Numbered from the stretch's first letter, positions 17,670-27,479 are shown. The stretch: 64,000 nt of DNA from an uncultured Clostridia bacterium (GCA_937981575.1 CALJNR010000026.1:80971-144970); one strand, 5' to 3'. Notes: generated by a model not told the origin, from the letters alone. Numbers and translations are program-made.

Positions 17670-18093
17670 TCAAATCACATCCTTTCACGTTAATTACAGC
17701 TTGTTCTTAATGCATATAAAATTAAGTTTGATATAGAATAAGTATAATGTAGATAACTATCAGATGTAAAGAGGATAATATCGCTAATTAATAATACTAT
17801 ACTATGCATTACCCCTTTAAAAAAATCTATATTTCATACCTATATTATATAATATTTTTTATAATGTGGCAATTTCATAATTCACAACTCCGATAATATC
17901 TTCTTATTCCTTCTGCTAGGCAGTTTGTGTTGTTATTATATTTTATTAAGAATCAATCCAAAGTGTGTACTTATCAGAAGCATCTGCGTTCGTATTTTAT
18001 TTTTCTAAAGTTAAGGTATTTCATTATATATATCGGCAAATAATGTTTATATATGATACTTTTCAAAGAATAGAGTAATTTTTTGAAATAGGA
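17670..18093. other. intergenic stretch between mecA and the pfl promoter
   Basis: About 420 bp of AT-rich sequence between divergently transcribed mecA and pflB. It should hold the mecA promoter; no open reading frame, RNA motif or recognised operator was seen here. Confidence 0.5.
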
Positions 18094-18123
18094 TTGACCT
18101 GTATACAGTATACATTATATAAT
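18094..18123 (+). promoter_or_regulatory. pflB promoter with embedded palindromic operator
   Basis: -35 TTGACC (18094-18099), an 18-nt spacer and -10 TATAAT (18118-18123). Inside the spacer lies a perfect 15-bp palindrome TGTATAC-A-GTATACA (18100-18114). A protein bound there would block RNA polymerase. It does not match a Rex or FNR site that I recognise. Confidence 0.7.
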
Positions 18124-18221
18124 GTGTTTATAAGTATTAATTTTTCAAAACTTATTTACTAATATTTTCTATTATATTATAATTACCCATACCTTATTTT
18201 ACCGTTAAGGAGTTGATAGAT

Positions 18222-20450
18222 ATGTTTAAAGAATGGAATGGATTTGAATCCGGGTCTTGGTGCAGACATATAGATGTAAGAGACTTTATTCAAAAAAATT
18301 ATACTCCCTATGAAGGCGATGATTCTTTTTTAGCTGATGTGACATCAAGAACATCAAAACTATGGGATAGAGTGCTTGAACTTATGAAAGATGAAATTGA
18401 AAAAGGCATACTGGATGTTGAAACATCAGTTCCTTCTACAATTTCATCCCATGCCCCAGGATATCTTGATAAAGAAAATGAGCAGATTGTTGGTTTTCAG
18501 TCAGATGCGCCTTTAAAACGAAATATTATGCCAAGCGGGGGTATCCGCACTGTCAAAAATGCATTAGAGTCCTATGGCTATGAACTTGATCCAGTAACTT
18601 GGAAAACCTATACTGAATATCGCAAAACCCATAATGATGGCGTATTTTCTGCCTATACTACAGCTATGAAAAAAGCTAGGCACTCAGGGATTATAACCGG
18701 GCTTCCAGATGCTTATGGCCGCGGCCGAATCATCGGTGACTATAGACGTGTTGCTTTATATGGTGTAGACAGGCTTATTGAAGATAAGGAAAGTCAAAAA
18801 TTATCTCTTGAAGTTGGCAGTATGACTGAAGAGATCATCCGCCTACGTGAAGAAATCACAGAACAGATAGGTGCCCTTAAAGAACTTAAGAAAATGGCCC
18901 TTTCATATGGCTTTGATATTTCAAAGCCTGCTCAAACAGCTAAAGAAGCTATCCAGTGGACATATTTCGCCTATCTCGGTGCTATCAAAGAACAAGACGG
19001 CGCCGCGATGTCTATAGGCCGCGTCTCTACTTTCCTAGATATTTACATTGAAAGGGACCTAAAGGCGGGGGCTCTTACCGAAGAGGAAGCCCAGGAGCTT
19101 ATGGACCATTTTGTTATGAAGCTGCGTATGGTACGTTTCCTTCGTACACCATCTTATAATGAACTTTTTTCCGGAGATCCCACTTGGGTTACAGAAGTTA
19201 TTGGTGGAATGGGCCTCGATGGTCGTTCTCTTGTTACAAAAAATAGTTTCCGTATGCTGCATACACTCGTAACCCTAGGCCCTGCACCAGAACCTAACTT
19301 AACAGTTCTTTGGTCCGTTCGTTTGCCTAAGGCATTTAAAGATTTTTGTTCAAAAATGTCTATTGAAACAAGTTCTATTCAATATGAAAGTGACGATTTA
19401 ATGCGTCCTTACTGGGGCGATGATTACGGCATTGCCTGCTGCGTATCAGCTATGAGAATCGGAAAGCAGATGCAATTTTTTGGCGCCCGCGCTAATTTAG
19501 CTAAAGCTTTACTTTACGCTATAAATGGCGGCCGTGACGAGAAAGCAGGAGACCAAGTTGGTCCAAAGTTTGCGCCTGTTACTACAGAGTATCTGGAATT
19601 TGATGATGTATGGGAAAAATTTGAACAGATCATGGAGTGGCTTGCTGAGCTTTATGTAAATACTTTAAATGTTATTCATTATATGCATGATAAATATGCT
19701 TATGAAAAATTAGAGTTGGCTCTTCATGACAGAGATATTCTGCGTACATTTGCAACAGGTATTGCTGGCCTTTCAGTGGTAGCTGACTCACTTTCTGCCA
19801 TTAAATATGCAAAAGTGAAAGCTCTAAGAAATGATGAAGGGCTTGTAGTAGATTATGAAATCGAAGGGGAATACCCAGCTTATGGCAACAATATTGATGA
19901 AGTTGATGATTTAGCCATCCAAGTAGTAGAAACCTTTATGAGCAAAATCAGAAAGCATAAAACTTACAGGAACTCTTACCCAACTTTATCTATCTTAACC
20001 ATTACATCCAACGTAGTCTATGGTAAAAAAACAGGCAATACGCCTGATGGGCGTAAAGCCGGCGAACCCTTTGCTCCTGGGGCAAATCCTATGCATGGCC
20101 GCGACCTTAAGGGCGCTGTTGCTTCACTAGCCTCTGTTGCTAAACTTCCCTATCAGCATGCCGAGGATGGTATTTCTTACACCTTTTCCATTATCCCCAA
20201 AGCTCTTGGTAAATCTGACGCGGAACGTATTTCGAACTTGTCAGGGCTTTTAGATGGCTACTTTGCTCAAGGAGGCCACCATATCAATATTAATGTGTTT
20301 GATCGTGAAACGCTGCTGGATGCCATGGATCATCCTGAAAAATACCCACAGCTTACGATACGAGTGTCTGGATATGCCGTTAACTTTATCCGTTTAACGA
20401 GGGAGCAGCAGCTGGATGTTATTAACCGAACATTCCATGAACATGTATAA
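18222..20450 (+). CDS. pflB: formate acetyltransferase (pyruvate formate-lyase)
   Basis: Glycyl-radical enzyme converting pyruvate and CoA to acetyl-CoA and formate; anaerobic, cytoplasmic. 742 residues from ATG 18222, which has AAGGAG nine bases upstream (an upstream TTG at 18213 overlaps that site and is unlikely). The catalytic cysteine pair is C406-C407 in [11 protein letters not shown], and the radical glycine is G717 in [31 protein letters not shown] is typical of true PFL. Its activase gene pflA follows after a large hairpin. Confidence 0.97.
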   Translation: MFKEWNGFESGSWCRHIDVRDFIQKNYTPYEGDDSFLADVTSRTSKLWDRVLELMKDEIEKGILDVETSVPSTISSHAPGYLDKENEQIVGFQSDAPLKRNIMPSGGIRTVKNALESYGYELDPVTWKTYTEYRKTHNDGVFSAYTTAMKKARHSGIITGLPDAYGRGRIIGDYRRVALYGVDRLIEDKESQKLSLEVGSMTEEIIRLREEITEQIGALKELKKMALSYGFDISKPAQTAKEAIQWTYFAYLGAIKEQDGAAMSIGRVSTFLDIYIERDLKAGALTEEEAQELMDHFVMKLRMVRFLRTPSYNELFSGDPTWVTEVIGGMGLDGRSLVTKNSFRMLHTLVTLGPAPEPNLTVLWSVRLPKAFKDFCSKMSIETSSIQYESDDLMRPYWGDDYGIACCVSAMRIGKQMQFFGARANLAKALLYAINGGRDEKAGDQVGPKFAPVTTEYLEFDDVWEKFEQIMEWLAELYVNTLNVIHYMHDKYAYEKLELALHDRDILRTFATGIAGLSVVADSLSAIKYAKVKALRNDEGLVVDYEIEGEYPAYGNNIDEVDDLAIQVVETFMSKIRKHKTYRNSYPTLSILTITSNVVYGKKTGNTPDGRKAGEPFAPGANPMHGRDLKGAVASLASVAKLPYQHAEDGISYTFSIIPKALGKSDAERISNLSGLLDGYFAQGGHHININVFDRETLLDAMDHPEKYPQLTIRVSGYAVNFIRLTREQQLDVINRTFHEHV

Positions 20451-20499
20451 TCTTAAAACCTATAATAACACTAAAATTTGCTTTCACTTATAAATTTGA

Positions 20500-20543
20500 T
20501 TATAATAAAAAGGATTTTATTGCTAAAATCCTTTTTATTATAA
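20500..20543 (+). terminator. perfect 20-bp hairpin between pflB and pflA
   Basis: Two 20-nt arms (20500-20519 and 20524-20543) are exact reverse complements with loop TTGC; the 3' arm contains CCTTTTTATTATAA. It could end most pflB transcripts, lowering pflA expression, or protect the pflB 3' end. The pflA ribosome site starts 10 bases downstream. Confidence 0.8.
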
Positions 20544-20564
20544 AATATGGACAGGAGGGATAAT

Positions 20565-21290
20565 ATGAGAGGCAAAATACATTCGATAGAAACTTGTGGT
20601 ACAGTAGACGGGCCTGGCATTCGCTACATATTGTTTACTCAAGGTTGTCCCTTAAGATGCAAGTATTGTCATAACCCTGATACTTGGTCCATACAAAATG
20701 GCAAAGATGTAGATACCGATGATCTCATCAACGAAATTATTAAATACAAATCTTTTATGCAATTTTCTGGAGGAGGTGTAACCGTAAGCGGGGGTGAACC
20801 ACTGCTTCAGCCGGAATTTGTAAAGGATTTACTCCAAAAATGTAAAGCTAATAACATTCATACTGCAATTGACACGTCCGGCTTTATTAGTATTCAAAAA
20901 GCTGACCCTGTCCTTGATTATACTGATCTGGTTCTTCTTGATATTAAATCGTACAATCCTGATATTTACAAGGACTTAACCGGCGTTTCCTTAGATCCTA
21001 CACTCGCTTTTGCCAAACATCTTAATGATCGAAAAATCCCTGTCTGGATTCGTTATGTTCTTGTTCCTGGTATTACAGATCATAAAGAAGATATAGAACA
21101 TCTTGCCGAATTTTTATCTTCTTTAGATAATATCGAGCGCATTGATATCCTGCCCTTCCACAAAATGGGCGAATTTAAGTGGGAGCAGATTGGAAAAAAT
21201 TATGAACTCGCTGATGTCTCTGAGCCAACATCCGAAGCATTAAAGGAAGCCCAAGAAATTTTCAGAAAATATACCCTTCCTATTAAATAG
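20565..21290 (+). CDS. pflA: pyruvate formate-lyase activating enzyme
   Basis: Radical SAM enzyme that installs the glycyl radical on PflB. 241 residues from ATG 20565, which has AGGAGGG five bases upstream; the ATG at 20547 lies before that site. The N-terminal cluster motif CPLRCKYCHNPDTW (CxxxCxxC) is followed by FSGGGVTVSGGEPLLQ and the C-terminal RIDILPFHKMGEFKWE. Placed directly after pflB as usual. Confidence 0.96.
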   Translation: MRGKIHSIETCGTVDGPGIRYILFTQGCPLRCKYCHNPDTWSIQNGKDVDTDDLINEIIKYKSFMQFSGGGVTVSGGEPLLQPEFVKDLLQKCKANNIHTAIDTSGFISIQKADPVLDYTDLVLLDIKSYNPDIYKDLTGVSLDPTLAFAKHLNDRKIPVWIRYVLVPGITDHKEDIEHLAEFLSSLDNIERIDILPFHKMGEFKWEQIGKNYELADVSEPTSEALKEAQEIFRKYTLPIK

Positions 21291-21291
21291 A

Positions 21292-21333
21292 ACCAGTATC
21301 CTTCTCTCACAGTGCCTTGGATACTGGTTTTTA
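21292..21333. terminator. terminator after pflA
   Basis: ACCAGTATCC and GGATACTGGT arms, followed by TTTTTATATTG. Confidence 0.85.
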
Positions 21334-21446
21334 TATTGCTTCCTCTCTTATAAAAAAATGCACTTATTAAATATCATTCTTGATACTCAATAAATGCATT
21401 AACTGCTCTAACGATAAAATACTTTTTGCTGATATAAATTTAACTA

Positions 21447-22106
21447 TTAAACATCCATGGCACGGTCTTCTTTATCTTTAAATATACGGCTCCAAAAGGA
21501 CGACTTATGCTTAACATTCTCTGATGACTGAAGTGCCATTTCTTTTCTGATTCTTTGCACTTCACGCATTGTTTCATCTAACTTTCTATAATATTCTTCA
21601 CTTTTTTCATTTTGTTTTTCTTCAAGCTGAGATATTTTCTGATTAACAGCAAGATTAACTTCTTCCTTAATGCCTTCTTTCATTTCTATTTTAGATTGTT
21701 CATTGTATTCTGAAAGGGCCTGTTTAAACATATCTTTCATCATAACTGAAAATTGTTTAACCTTATCATGATCCTCATCAGTAATATCAAATGCTGTTAT
21801 ATTGTTTTTTTTAAGCGGCGTTACAGTTGCCATTTGAATACTGCTCAGCTGTTCGTATGTTTCTTTTGCTTCTTGATTAGAATCATGTACAATTCCTTCA
21901 ATAGCCTTAAGCTGAAGCCCCTGCTCACGCATATCTTGAATTTGCTTAAACATTTCTACATTTTCCATGGTATATACCCTATGGCCTTTTGCATTTCTCT
22001 TAATATGAAGATTTAATTCCTTTTCATAAAATCGGAGTACATAGGGCTCTGTATCTAACATATCCGATACATCTTTGACTGTCAGATAATCTCCTTCGCG
22101 TAACAT
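21447..22106 (-). CDS. MerR-type helix-turn-helix protein with coiled coil
   Basis: 219 residues. The N-terminal MerR-type HTH (about 5-70) reads YLTVKDVSDMLDTEPYVLRFYEKEL ... GHRVYTMENVEMFKQI. It is followed by a long, charged, Glu/Lys-rich region (about 115-190, EVNLAVNQKISQLEEKQNEKSEEYYRKLDE) likely to be coiled coil. The C-terminus HKSSFWSRIFKDKE is basic and amphipathic and could touch the membrane. No ligand-binding domain is seen. Function unknown; a DNA-organising or RacA-like role is possible but speculative. Confidence 0.75.
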   Translation of the reverse strand: MLREGDYLTVKDVSDMLDTEPYVLRFYEKELNLHIKRNAKGHRVYTMENVEMFKQIQDMREQGLQLKAIEGIVHDSNQEAKETYEQLSSIQMATVTPLKKNNITAFDITDEDHDKVKQFSVMMKDMFKQALSEYNEQSKIEMKEGIKEEVNLAVNQKISQLEEKQNEKSEEYYRKLDETMREVQRIRKEMALQSSENVKHKSSFWSRIFKDKEDRAMDV

Positions 22107-22311
22107 ATCCTCACCTCATCATTCGTACCTGTTTTAAGGTAATTATACCATATTTTTACAATAGTTCAATATTTTTTAATTTTTTAATTACAAATAAAGC
22201 TAATAAAATCCTGCAACATGTTTCTTAGATTTCACGGGCCTCATGATTCTCTGCATTTTTCTTAGGTACACTCCATCATTTAACGTTAACTTCCATGCAT
22301 TTTTTATCACA

Positions 22312-23895
22312 TTATAGATTCTCACCATTATTTTTGCTTTCCTGAACCGCCACTTCCTGCACAACTTTATTTAAAGCATTAATAAGTGCAATGGCACTGG
22401 CTCTTATAATATCTTTTTCTATTGCCTTTCCCTCAAAAAGATTATCTTCATACATAACCTGAATGCTTACCTTTCCCAGTCCTTCTTTCCCTCTAGAAAT
22501 ATTATGAATACGGTATTCAAGTAAAGAAACTGGGAGGTCTGCTGCTTCCAAAATAGCCGAATAAAGTGCATCAATTGCTCCATATCCTTCTTTTGTTTTG
22601 CAGCTTATAGTCTCGCCTTTTTTGATTTTTACCATCGCTGTTGGAATTTTGGTATTATAGATAACTTCAAAATCTATAAGTTCCCATAAATCTATGGCTT
22701 TTTCTCTTTGTACTCCGTTGTTAGTGTATTTGCTCATCAGCATCATGATATCGTAGTCATAAACTTCTTTTTTTTGGTCAGCCATTTCTAAAAAGTCTGT
22801 ATAAACAGTTTCTTTTTGTTTTTCTTCAATCTTGTAACCTAATTTTTGCGTAACATGTATAAATGCGTGGCGACCTGATCTCGCTGTGAGTACCAATTCC
22901 ATAGGCGGTGCACCAACAGTTTCTGGCTCAATGACCTCATAAACTTCTTTGGATTTTAAGAGCCCATCTTGATGAATGCCCGACGAGTGGGCAAAGGCAT
23001 TTTCTCCTGTAATTGCTTTATTGACCTGCACATCAATGCCCATAATGGCACTAACTACCTTGGATGTTGTATAGATTTCATTTGTTTTAACGCCGGTATA
23101 TCCCCTATAGTAATCCGCATGCAATTGAATCCCCATAACCACTTCTTCTAAAGAGGTATTGCCTGCTCTTTCACCTATTCCGTTAATCGTACACTCTACC
23201 TTGTCGGCACCATTTCTTACCGCAGCTAAAGTATTAGCTGTAGCAAGACCTGTATCATTATGGCAGTGTACACTTAGTAGAACGTTTGGGTTCAAATTCT
23301 TTAGTCTTTCATTAATACGGAAAATAAGATGCCCAAACTCTTCTGGAACAGCAAACCCTACAGTATCTGGAATATTAATGATCGTTGCTCCCGCTTTTAC
23401 AACAGCTTCTATTGTCTGCCACATATATTCAAAGCTTGATCTGCTTGCGTCTTCCAAAGAATACTGAACATTTGGCATAAGTCCTTTGGCATATTTAACT
23501 GCGTCTACGCCCATAGCTAAAACCTGTTCTGGCGCTTTGTTGAATTTCTTCTGAATATGAACACCTGAGGAGCCAAGCACGATATGAATCATTGGGGACT
23601 GGGCTTCCTTCAGACTTTCATAAATAGAATCTATATCCCCTCTGACGGCTCTCCCTAGTGCTGTTACAGTAATATCTCTGCCTATTATCTTACTGATAGC
23701 CCTGACTGCTTCAAAGTCGCCTTTTGAAGAAGATGGAAAGCCTACTTCCATCATATCTACCTGGAGTCTGATGAGCTGACGTGCCACCTCCATCTTCTCT
23801 CCTAGGTTTAATTTTGCTCCAGGTACTTGTTCCCCATCTCTTAATGTGGTGTCTAAAACATAAATCTTTCTTTTGTTGTCTTTTACATCGTTCAT
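22312..23895 (-). CDS. leuA: 2-isopropylmalate synthase-like enzyme
   Basis: 527 residues from ATG 23895 (AGGGAG upstream; a TTG 18 bases earlier overlaps it). HMGL/DRE-TIM barrel: LDTTLRDGEQVPGAKL with the catalytic Arg-Asp, VHCHNDTGLATAN metal-binding HxH(N)D, NGIGERAGNTSLEE. The communication domain and C-terminal LeuA allosteric domain (about 390-520) are present. Family members condense acetyl-CoA with 2-ketoisovalerate (leucine) or, in citramalate synthases, with pyruvate (isoleucine). It is solitary: no leuB, leuC or leuD nearby. It lies behind a T-box whose specifier appears to read AUA, which leaves the true substrate open. Confidence 0.85.
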   Translation of the reverse strand: MNDVKDNKRKIYVLDTTLRDGEQVPGAKLNLGEKMEVARQLIRLQVDMMEVGFPSSSKGDFEAVRAISKIIGRDITVTALGRAVRGDIDSIYESLKEAQSPMIHIVLGSSGVHIQKKFNKAPEQVLAMGVDAVKYAKGLMPNVQYSLEDASRSSFEYMWQTIEAVVKAGATIINIPDTVGFAVPEEFGHLIFRINERLKNLNPNVLLSVHCHNDTGLATANTLAAVRNGADKVECTINGIGERAGNTSLEEVVMGIQLHADYYRGYTGVKTNEIYTTSKVVSAIMGIDVQVNKAITGENAFAHSSGIHQDGLLKSKEVYEVIEPETVGAPPMELVLTARSGRHAFIHVTQKLGYKIEEKQKETVYTDFLEMADQKKEVYDYDIMMLMSKYTNNGVQREKAIDLWELIDFEVIYNTKIPTAMVKIKKGETISCKTKEGYGAIDALYSAILEAADLPVSLLEYRIHNISRGKEGLGKVSIQVMYEDNLFEGKAIEKDIIRASAIALINALNKVVQEVAVQESKNNGENL

Positions 23896-23930
23896 ACAGT
23901 CACTCCCTTTCAATTTTTAAATGAAATATA

Positions 23931-24305
23931 AAAAACCCCTTCATCTCCTTAAATTAAAGAGACGAAAGGGAATTTTCGCGGTACCACTCTTTTTCACTCC
24001 ATAGCGAAGTGCGCTTTTTCGATACTGATAAATAGGATAAGTGCTTTAGAAATAAAAAAACTCCTATCTCCAAAGAGACAGAAGTACATTCTGCTAAACC
24101 ACTCTTGTATGCCATCATTGACTCTTGATACAGGTACCCATATTCACCGATATCTAGCCATAGTAACGGTTGGCATCCGTCTAGGCCTACTTATTTCAGC
24201 CAGCAACTCCAAGGCGAGTTCATTATCTTCTAAATCCTGCTTCACACCATCCAGCAGGTCTCTGACATTTATAGGATAACTACTATTCCTTTTCTTAGTC
24301 TTTAA
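23931..24305 (-). promoter_or_regulatory. T-box leader upstream of the leuA-like gene
   Basis: On the minus strand: the S-turn motif AGTA near 24285, the stem I distal region, then GAA-ATA-AGTAGG (24186-24197) followed by GACGG. The T-box core AGTGGTACCGCG is at 23977-23988, and a terminator (CCCTTTCGTCTC / GAGATGAAGGGG plus T run) at 23931-23970. The triplet in the specifier position is ATA (24192-24194), an isoleucine codon. Uncharged tRNA should cause read-through into the synthase gene. Confidence 0.92.
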
Positions 24306-24382
24306 ATTGTATATTTGATTGATTAATGAGTTTGATTATAGCGCAGGATTTTCTACTTGTAAATAGTTTTTTGAAAATTATT

Positions 24383-24646
24383 TTATATTCCTAGTATTTC
24401 ATCTTTCCAATTCCACCACTTGAGTTTTTCTGGCTCATGATCCTTATTTTCAGCATAATACACTGCAAGCCTGAATACATAAAGCTGGCACCTATCAATA
24501 TGACAGCCTTTCATATGCATTTCCCGTTCATACATTTCTTCAGGACTTTCCCCTTTTAATGAATCAATAGTTGTATAGCCAAGACTGATTAACGATTGTT
24601 CTGTAGCTGCCCCTACTCCTGGAATTTTCCTAAACTCTGTTTTCAT
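24383..24646 (-). CDS. Cdd1-like helix-hairpin-helix protein ("pathogenicity locus" family)
   Basis: 87 residues. A helix-hairpin-helix, IPGVGAATEQSLISLGYTTIDSLKG, occupies the first third and probably binds DNA or a partner; MHMKGCHIDRCQLYVFRLAVYYAEN and the Trp-rich end KLKWWNWKD complete the Cdd1 family pattern. The family's role is unknown despite its name. ATG preceded by GAAGGTGAG. Sits between the T-box and ablB, with its own spacing on both sides. Confidence 0.8.
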   Translation of the reverse strand: MKTEFRKIPGVGAATEQSLISLGYTTIDSLKGESPEEMYEREMHMKGCHIDRCQLYVFRLAVYYAENKDHEPEKLKWWNWKDEILGI

Positions 24647-24878
24647 TGATTCTCACCTTCCTTATTCTCTTATATTATTTATCTTTTTTTAAGCAATATT
24701 ATCCTGCTAATATTTATCTTTAAAGTTAATATACTTTATATAAAGTAATTATTTTTTTATTATATAACTATTTTATCGGCTTGAAAATCAAAACTTGAGT
24801 ACTAGCACATTTATTTATTCATTCGATTATAATTTTTTTATACTAACCCTCATTTAAACAAGTAAAATTCTTATAAGC

Positions 24879-24921
24879 AAAAAAAGATATCCGGAGGCTT
24901 TCCTTTCAGATATCTTTTTTT
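24879..24921. terminator. terminator after ablB
   Basis: AAAAAAAGATATC and GATATCTTTTTTT arms around a short loop; works in both directions. It lies 24 bp after the ablB stop. The remaining 230 bp toward the Cdd1 gene is AT-rich with no feature seen. Confidence 0.85.
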
Positions 24922-24944
24922 GTACTGACTAACTGATAGTATTT

Positions 24945-25781
24945 TTAGGACATATTTCTCTTATACCATATGTTCATACTTTCAATACCACCAGCAATTT
25001 GTGTATTGTTATATAAGGTTCCTCCATAGAGATATCCCATACTTCTAAAAACAGCATTCATTGCATATGAACTTGCACGTGCTATTGTATAAAAGGTTTT
25101 CATTTGATCTCTATACATAACTTCTTCCATGTTATAAAGAAGGTGTTTAGCCAGCTTGTGTCCTCTTGCTTTTGGCAAAATGGCAAAGTCTGTCATTTCA
25201 ACATTCAGTTCTTTTTTATTGATTTCACAAGAAGATAGTCCTATAAGTTCTCCCCTATATTCTACTCCAAAATATTTAACATGAGTATTCATAGTTTCCT
25301 GAATATAGTTAGAGTCAAAAATAGGAAAAGGATAAGTTTCAAAAACTTTTTGATAAACTTTGGCCATATTTGGAGCATCTTCTTGATTCATTACCCTTAT
25401 CGTAAACTCTTTTGAGAGCAGGGATATGATTTGTATTTTTTTATTCTGCGCTGCCTTTAGTACATCATCGATCATTAATTGATCTTGTATTATTAACCTG
25501 TCTGTATCTAAATATTTACTTAAAAAATAGCACGTTTCCTCGCCTTGATAATATCCTGGTATTCTTCCTTCCTCTTTAAACCCATTTTGTAAGAACATCC
25601 AAACCGCACTTTTAGGTAATTTTGTAATGATTTTAGAATATCCTCTGTTGCGTGCCAGTAAGTCCACGCAATTAATCATACGCTCTTCATCTTTTTCATC
25701 ATAATGCATTAAATAGATCCTATTACTGTATTTACCATGATGAATAATTGAATTTCCTAACTTTTCTACTTGATCCCACAT
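24945..25781 (-). CDS. ablB: beta-lysine N6-acetyltransferase
   Basis: 278 residues from ATG 25781, which has AGGTGA at proper distance; a GTG nine bases earlier abuts the ablA stop. The N-terminal half is specific to the AblB family (MHYDEKDEERMINCVDLLARNRGYSKIITKLPKS). The C-terminal GNAT fold (about 135-275) has the acetyl-CoA loop LPKARGHKLAKHLL and ends FRSMGYLYGGTLYNNTQIAGGIESMNIWYK. It acetylates beta-lysine to N6-acetyl-beta-lysine, a compatible solute. Follows ablA directly. Confidence 0.92.
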   Translation of the reverse strand: MWDQVEKLGNSIIHHGKYSNRIYLMHYDEKDEERMINCVDLLARNRGYSKIITKLPKSAVWMFLQNGFKEEGRIPGYYQGEETCYFLSKYLDTDRLIIQDQLMIDDVLKAAQNKKIQIISLLSKEFTIRVMNQEDAPNMAKVYQKVFETYPFPIFDSNYIQETMNTHVKYFGVEYRGELIGLSSCEINKKELNVEMTDFAILPKARGHKLAKHLLYNMEEVMYRDQMKTFYTIARASSYAMNAVFRSMGYLYGGTLYNNTQIAGGIESMNIWYKRNMS

Positions 25782-25790
25782 TTTTATCAC

Positions 25791-27077
25791 CTACTCTGCT
25801 GGTTTTAATGTAATGGTTTCGTCATAATCACATAGTAGCTTCTCAATACCAATAACTTGATTATTATCCCGTTTATCTAATTTAAGGTGCAAGTTGCATC
25901 GGTCACACTTTAAATCGCACTTAGTGTGCTCATAATTACAGGGCTCCTCATAAGTTGTGATAACCCCCTCGTAGTTCCTCAAAATAACCTTATTAGTGGA
26001 CCAAGAGATAAGATAGTTTGGCATCACTGGAATCTTGCCTCCCCCTCCTGGTGCATCAATTACGTACGTAGGAATAGCAAATCCACTGGTATGTCCTCTT
26101 AAGCTCTCCATAATCTCAATGCCTTTACCAATACATGTTCTAAAGTGTTCAAGCCCTTCAGATAAATCACACTGATAAATATAGTACGGTCTAATACGAA
26201 ACTGAACAAGTTTTTGTACTAACTTTTTCATAATTCTTGGACAGTCGTTGACATCAGCTAATAAAACAGATTGATTGCCTACTGGAATTCCTGCCCGCAC
26301 CAATCGTTGAATTGCCGTTTTTGCTTCAGTTGTCAATTCTTTTGGATGGTTAAAATGCGTATTGATCCATAAATTATCGTATTTGCTTAGTTTTTCAGCT
26401 AGCTCCTTTGTAATACGAAAAGGAAGTACGACAGGCGTTCTAGTCCCGATTCTCATAACTTCTACATGTTGAATTTCACTGATTTGATCTAAGATATCTA
26501 TTAATCTTTCGTCAGGCAGCATAAAGGGATCTCCTCCAGATAATAGTATATCTCTCACTTCTTTATGCTGCTTGATATATTTTATCCCTTCCTGGACTGC
26601 ATCATAAGAAGGCATAAAATCTTTATCCCCAACTTTACGTTTTCGTGTACAGTGTCTACAATACATAGCACAAGAGTTACTAACATGGAATAATACTCTG
26701 TCTGGATAGCGATGAGTAATACCAGGAGCCGGACTATCATGTTCTTCTGCTAGTGGGTCTACCATATCTGCCGGTGATATTTCCAGTTCCCTAACATCTG
26801 GAAAAGCCTGTTTAAATACAGGATCATTTTCATAATCCCCAGAATCAACTAAAGAAAGATAGTAGGGTGTAATAGTCATTGGAAACTTATCTAATGTTAA
26901 CTGCAGTATCTTCTTCTTTTTTTCATCAAAAGTTATATTTAATATTTGTTCGATTTCCTCGACAGTTTTTATCGTATTGGCAAGCTGCCATCTCCAATCC
27001 TCCCAGTAATGATACCCCGCGGTGTTCTTATTTTGTCGTCCTTCCCTAAAATACAGCAGTTCCATAGTTTTTAACAT
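25791..27077 (-). CDS. ablA: lysine 2,3-aminomutase
   Basis: Radical SAM, PLP- and iron-sulfur-dependent enzyme converting L-lysine to L-beta-lysine. 428 residues. Cluster motif [16 protein letters not shown] (CxxxCxxC), the AdoMet motif [12 protein letters not shown], and PLP-region [18 protein letters not shown] are visible. The C-terminus has several extra cysteines ([11 protein letters not shown]), the zinc-binding region of clostridial enzymes. AAGGAGG precedes the ATG. With ablB it makes N6-acetyl-beta-lysine for osmotic adaptation, or supports lysine fermentation, though the other fermentation genes are absent here. Confidence 0.95.
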   Translation of the reverse strand: MLKTMELLYFREGRQNKNTAGYHYWEDWRWQLANTIKTVEEIEQILNITFDEKKKKILQLTLDKFPMTITPYYLSLVDSGDYENDPVFKQAFPDVRELEISPADMVDPLAEEHDSPAPGITHRYPDRVLFHVSNSCAMYCRHCTRKRKVGDKDFMPSYDAVQEGIKYIKQHKEVRDILLSGGDPFMLPDERLIDILDQISEIQHVEVMRIGTRTPVVLPFRITKELAEKLSKYDNLWINTHFNHPKELTTEAKTAIQRLVRAGIPVGNQSVLLADVNDCPRIMKKLVQKLVQFRIRPYYIYQCDLSEGLEHFRTCIGKGIEIMESLRGHTSGFAIPTYVIDAPGGGGKIPVMPNYLISWSTNKVILRNYEGVITTYEEPCNYEHTKCDLKCDRCNLHLKLDKRDNNQVIGIEKLLCDYDETITLKPAE

Positions 27078-27138
27078 AATATTCCTCCTTAAAGTAGTAC
27101 TTGCTTATGATATTAAAAGGTATCGTATGGCTAAAAAA

Positions 27139-27176
27139 AAGCACTCTAACTCTATTTGCATAGAGTTAGAGTGCTT
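27139..27176 (-). terminator. intrinsic terminator in the ablA leader
   Basis: On the minus strand AAGCACTCTAACTCTAT and ATAGAGTTAGAGTGCTT form a near-perfect 17-bp stem followed by a run of eight T. It is about 60 bp upstream of the ablA start and downstream of the ablA promoter, so it acts inside the leader. Confidence 0.85.
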
Positions 27177-27400
27177 AAACTTCGCATACTGCTCGTTTTA
27201 TACCACTAAAACATAGTATAGTTCATGACCGTTTGATCCTAAACAAGCCCCAGTTCTAAAATTAATTTTTCAAAATAGTTTTCGCTCTTATGAAAGCCTT
27301 ACTTAACTCCACATCTCCAAGATACGTAGCTAAGCTCGAAATTCAGCTAATCACCATTTCTACTTCATTATTTTATATACTTGGAATAAATCTAATACCT
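27177..27400 (-). promoter_or_regulatory. long untranslated ablA leader, possible unclassified riboswitch/attenuator
   Basis: About 215 nt of leader between the ablA promoter and the leader terminator, without an open reading frame of useful length. Local pairings such as CTTAGCT/AGTTAAG are visible on the minus strand. I could not match it to lysine, ydaO (c-di-AMP), glycine, T-box or M-box consensus. The arrangement of promoter, structured leader, terminator and gene is that of an attenuator. Confidence 0.5.
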
Positions 27401-27429
27401 ATTATAGTATACTTTTGACATTTTGTCAA
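27401..27429 (-). promoter_or_regulatory. consensus promoter of ablAB with palindrome at -35
   Basis: Minus strand TTGACA (27424-27429), 17-nt spacer, TATAAT (27401-27406): a perfect sigma-A promoter. The -35 is part of the inverted repeat TTGACA-AAA-TGTCAA, a possible operator. Confidence 0.8.
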
Positions 27430-27479
27430 ACTTTACCATTTACCTATCTTTTAATACTTTAAATACTTATTTATTTCTT

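Noticed and set aside
22200..22320. Possible fourth copy of the two-hairpin repeat near TTAGATTTCACGG
   Set aside because: Only about ten bases match; no partner arm GTGAAAT and no second hairpin.
24210..24225. CTC (Leu) triplet in the T-box leader as specifier
   Set aside because: It belongs to the AACTC/GAGTT hairpin of distal stem I, not to the position before A-GUAGG.
27177..27400. Lysine riboswitch before ablA
   Set aside because: The L-box landmarks (AGAGGNGC, GCCGAAG, GGCTG) are not found; left as an unclassified leader.
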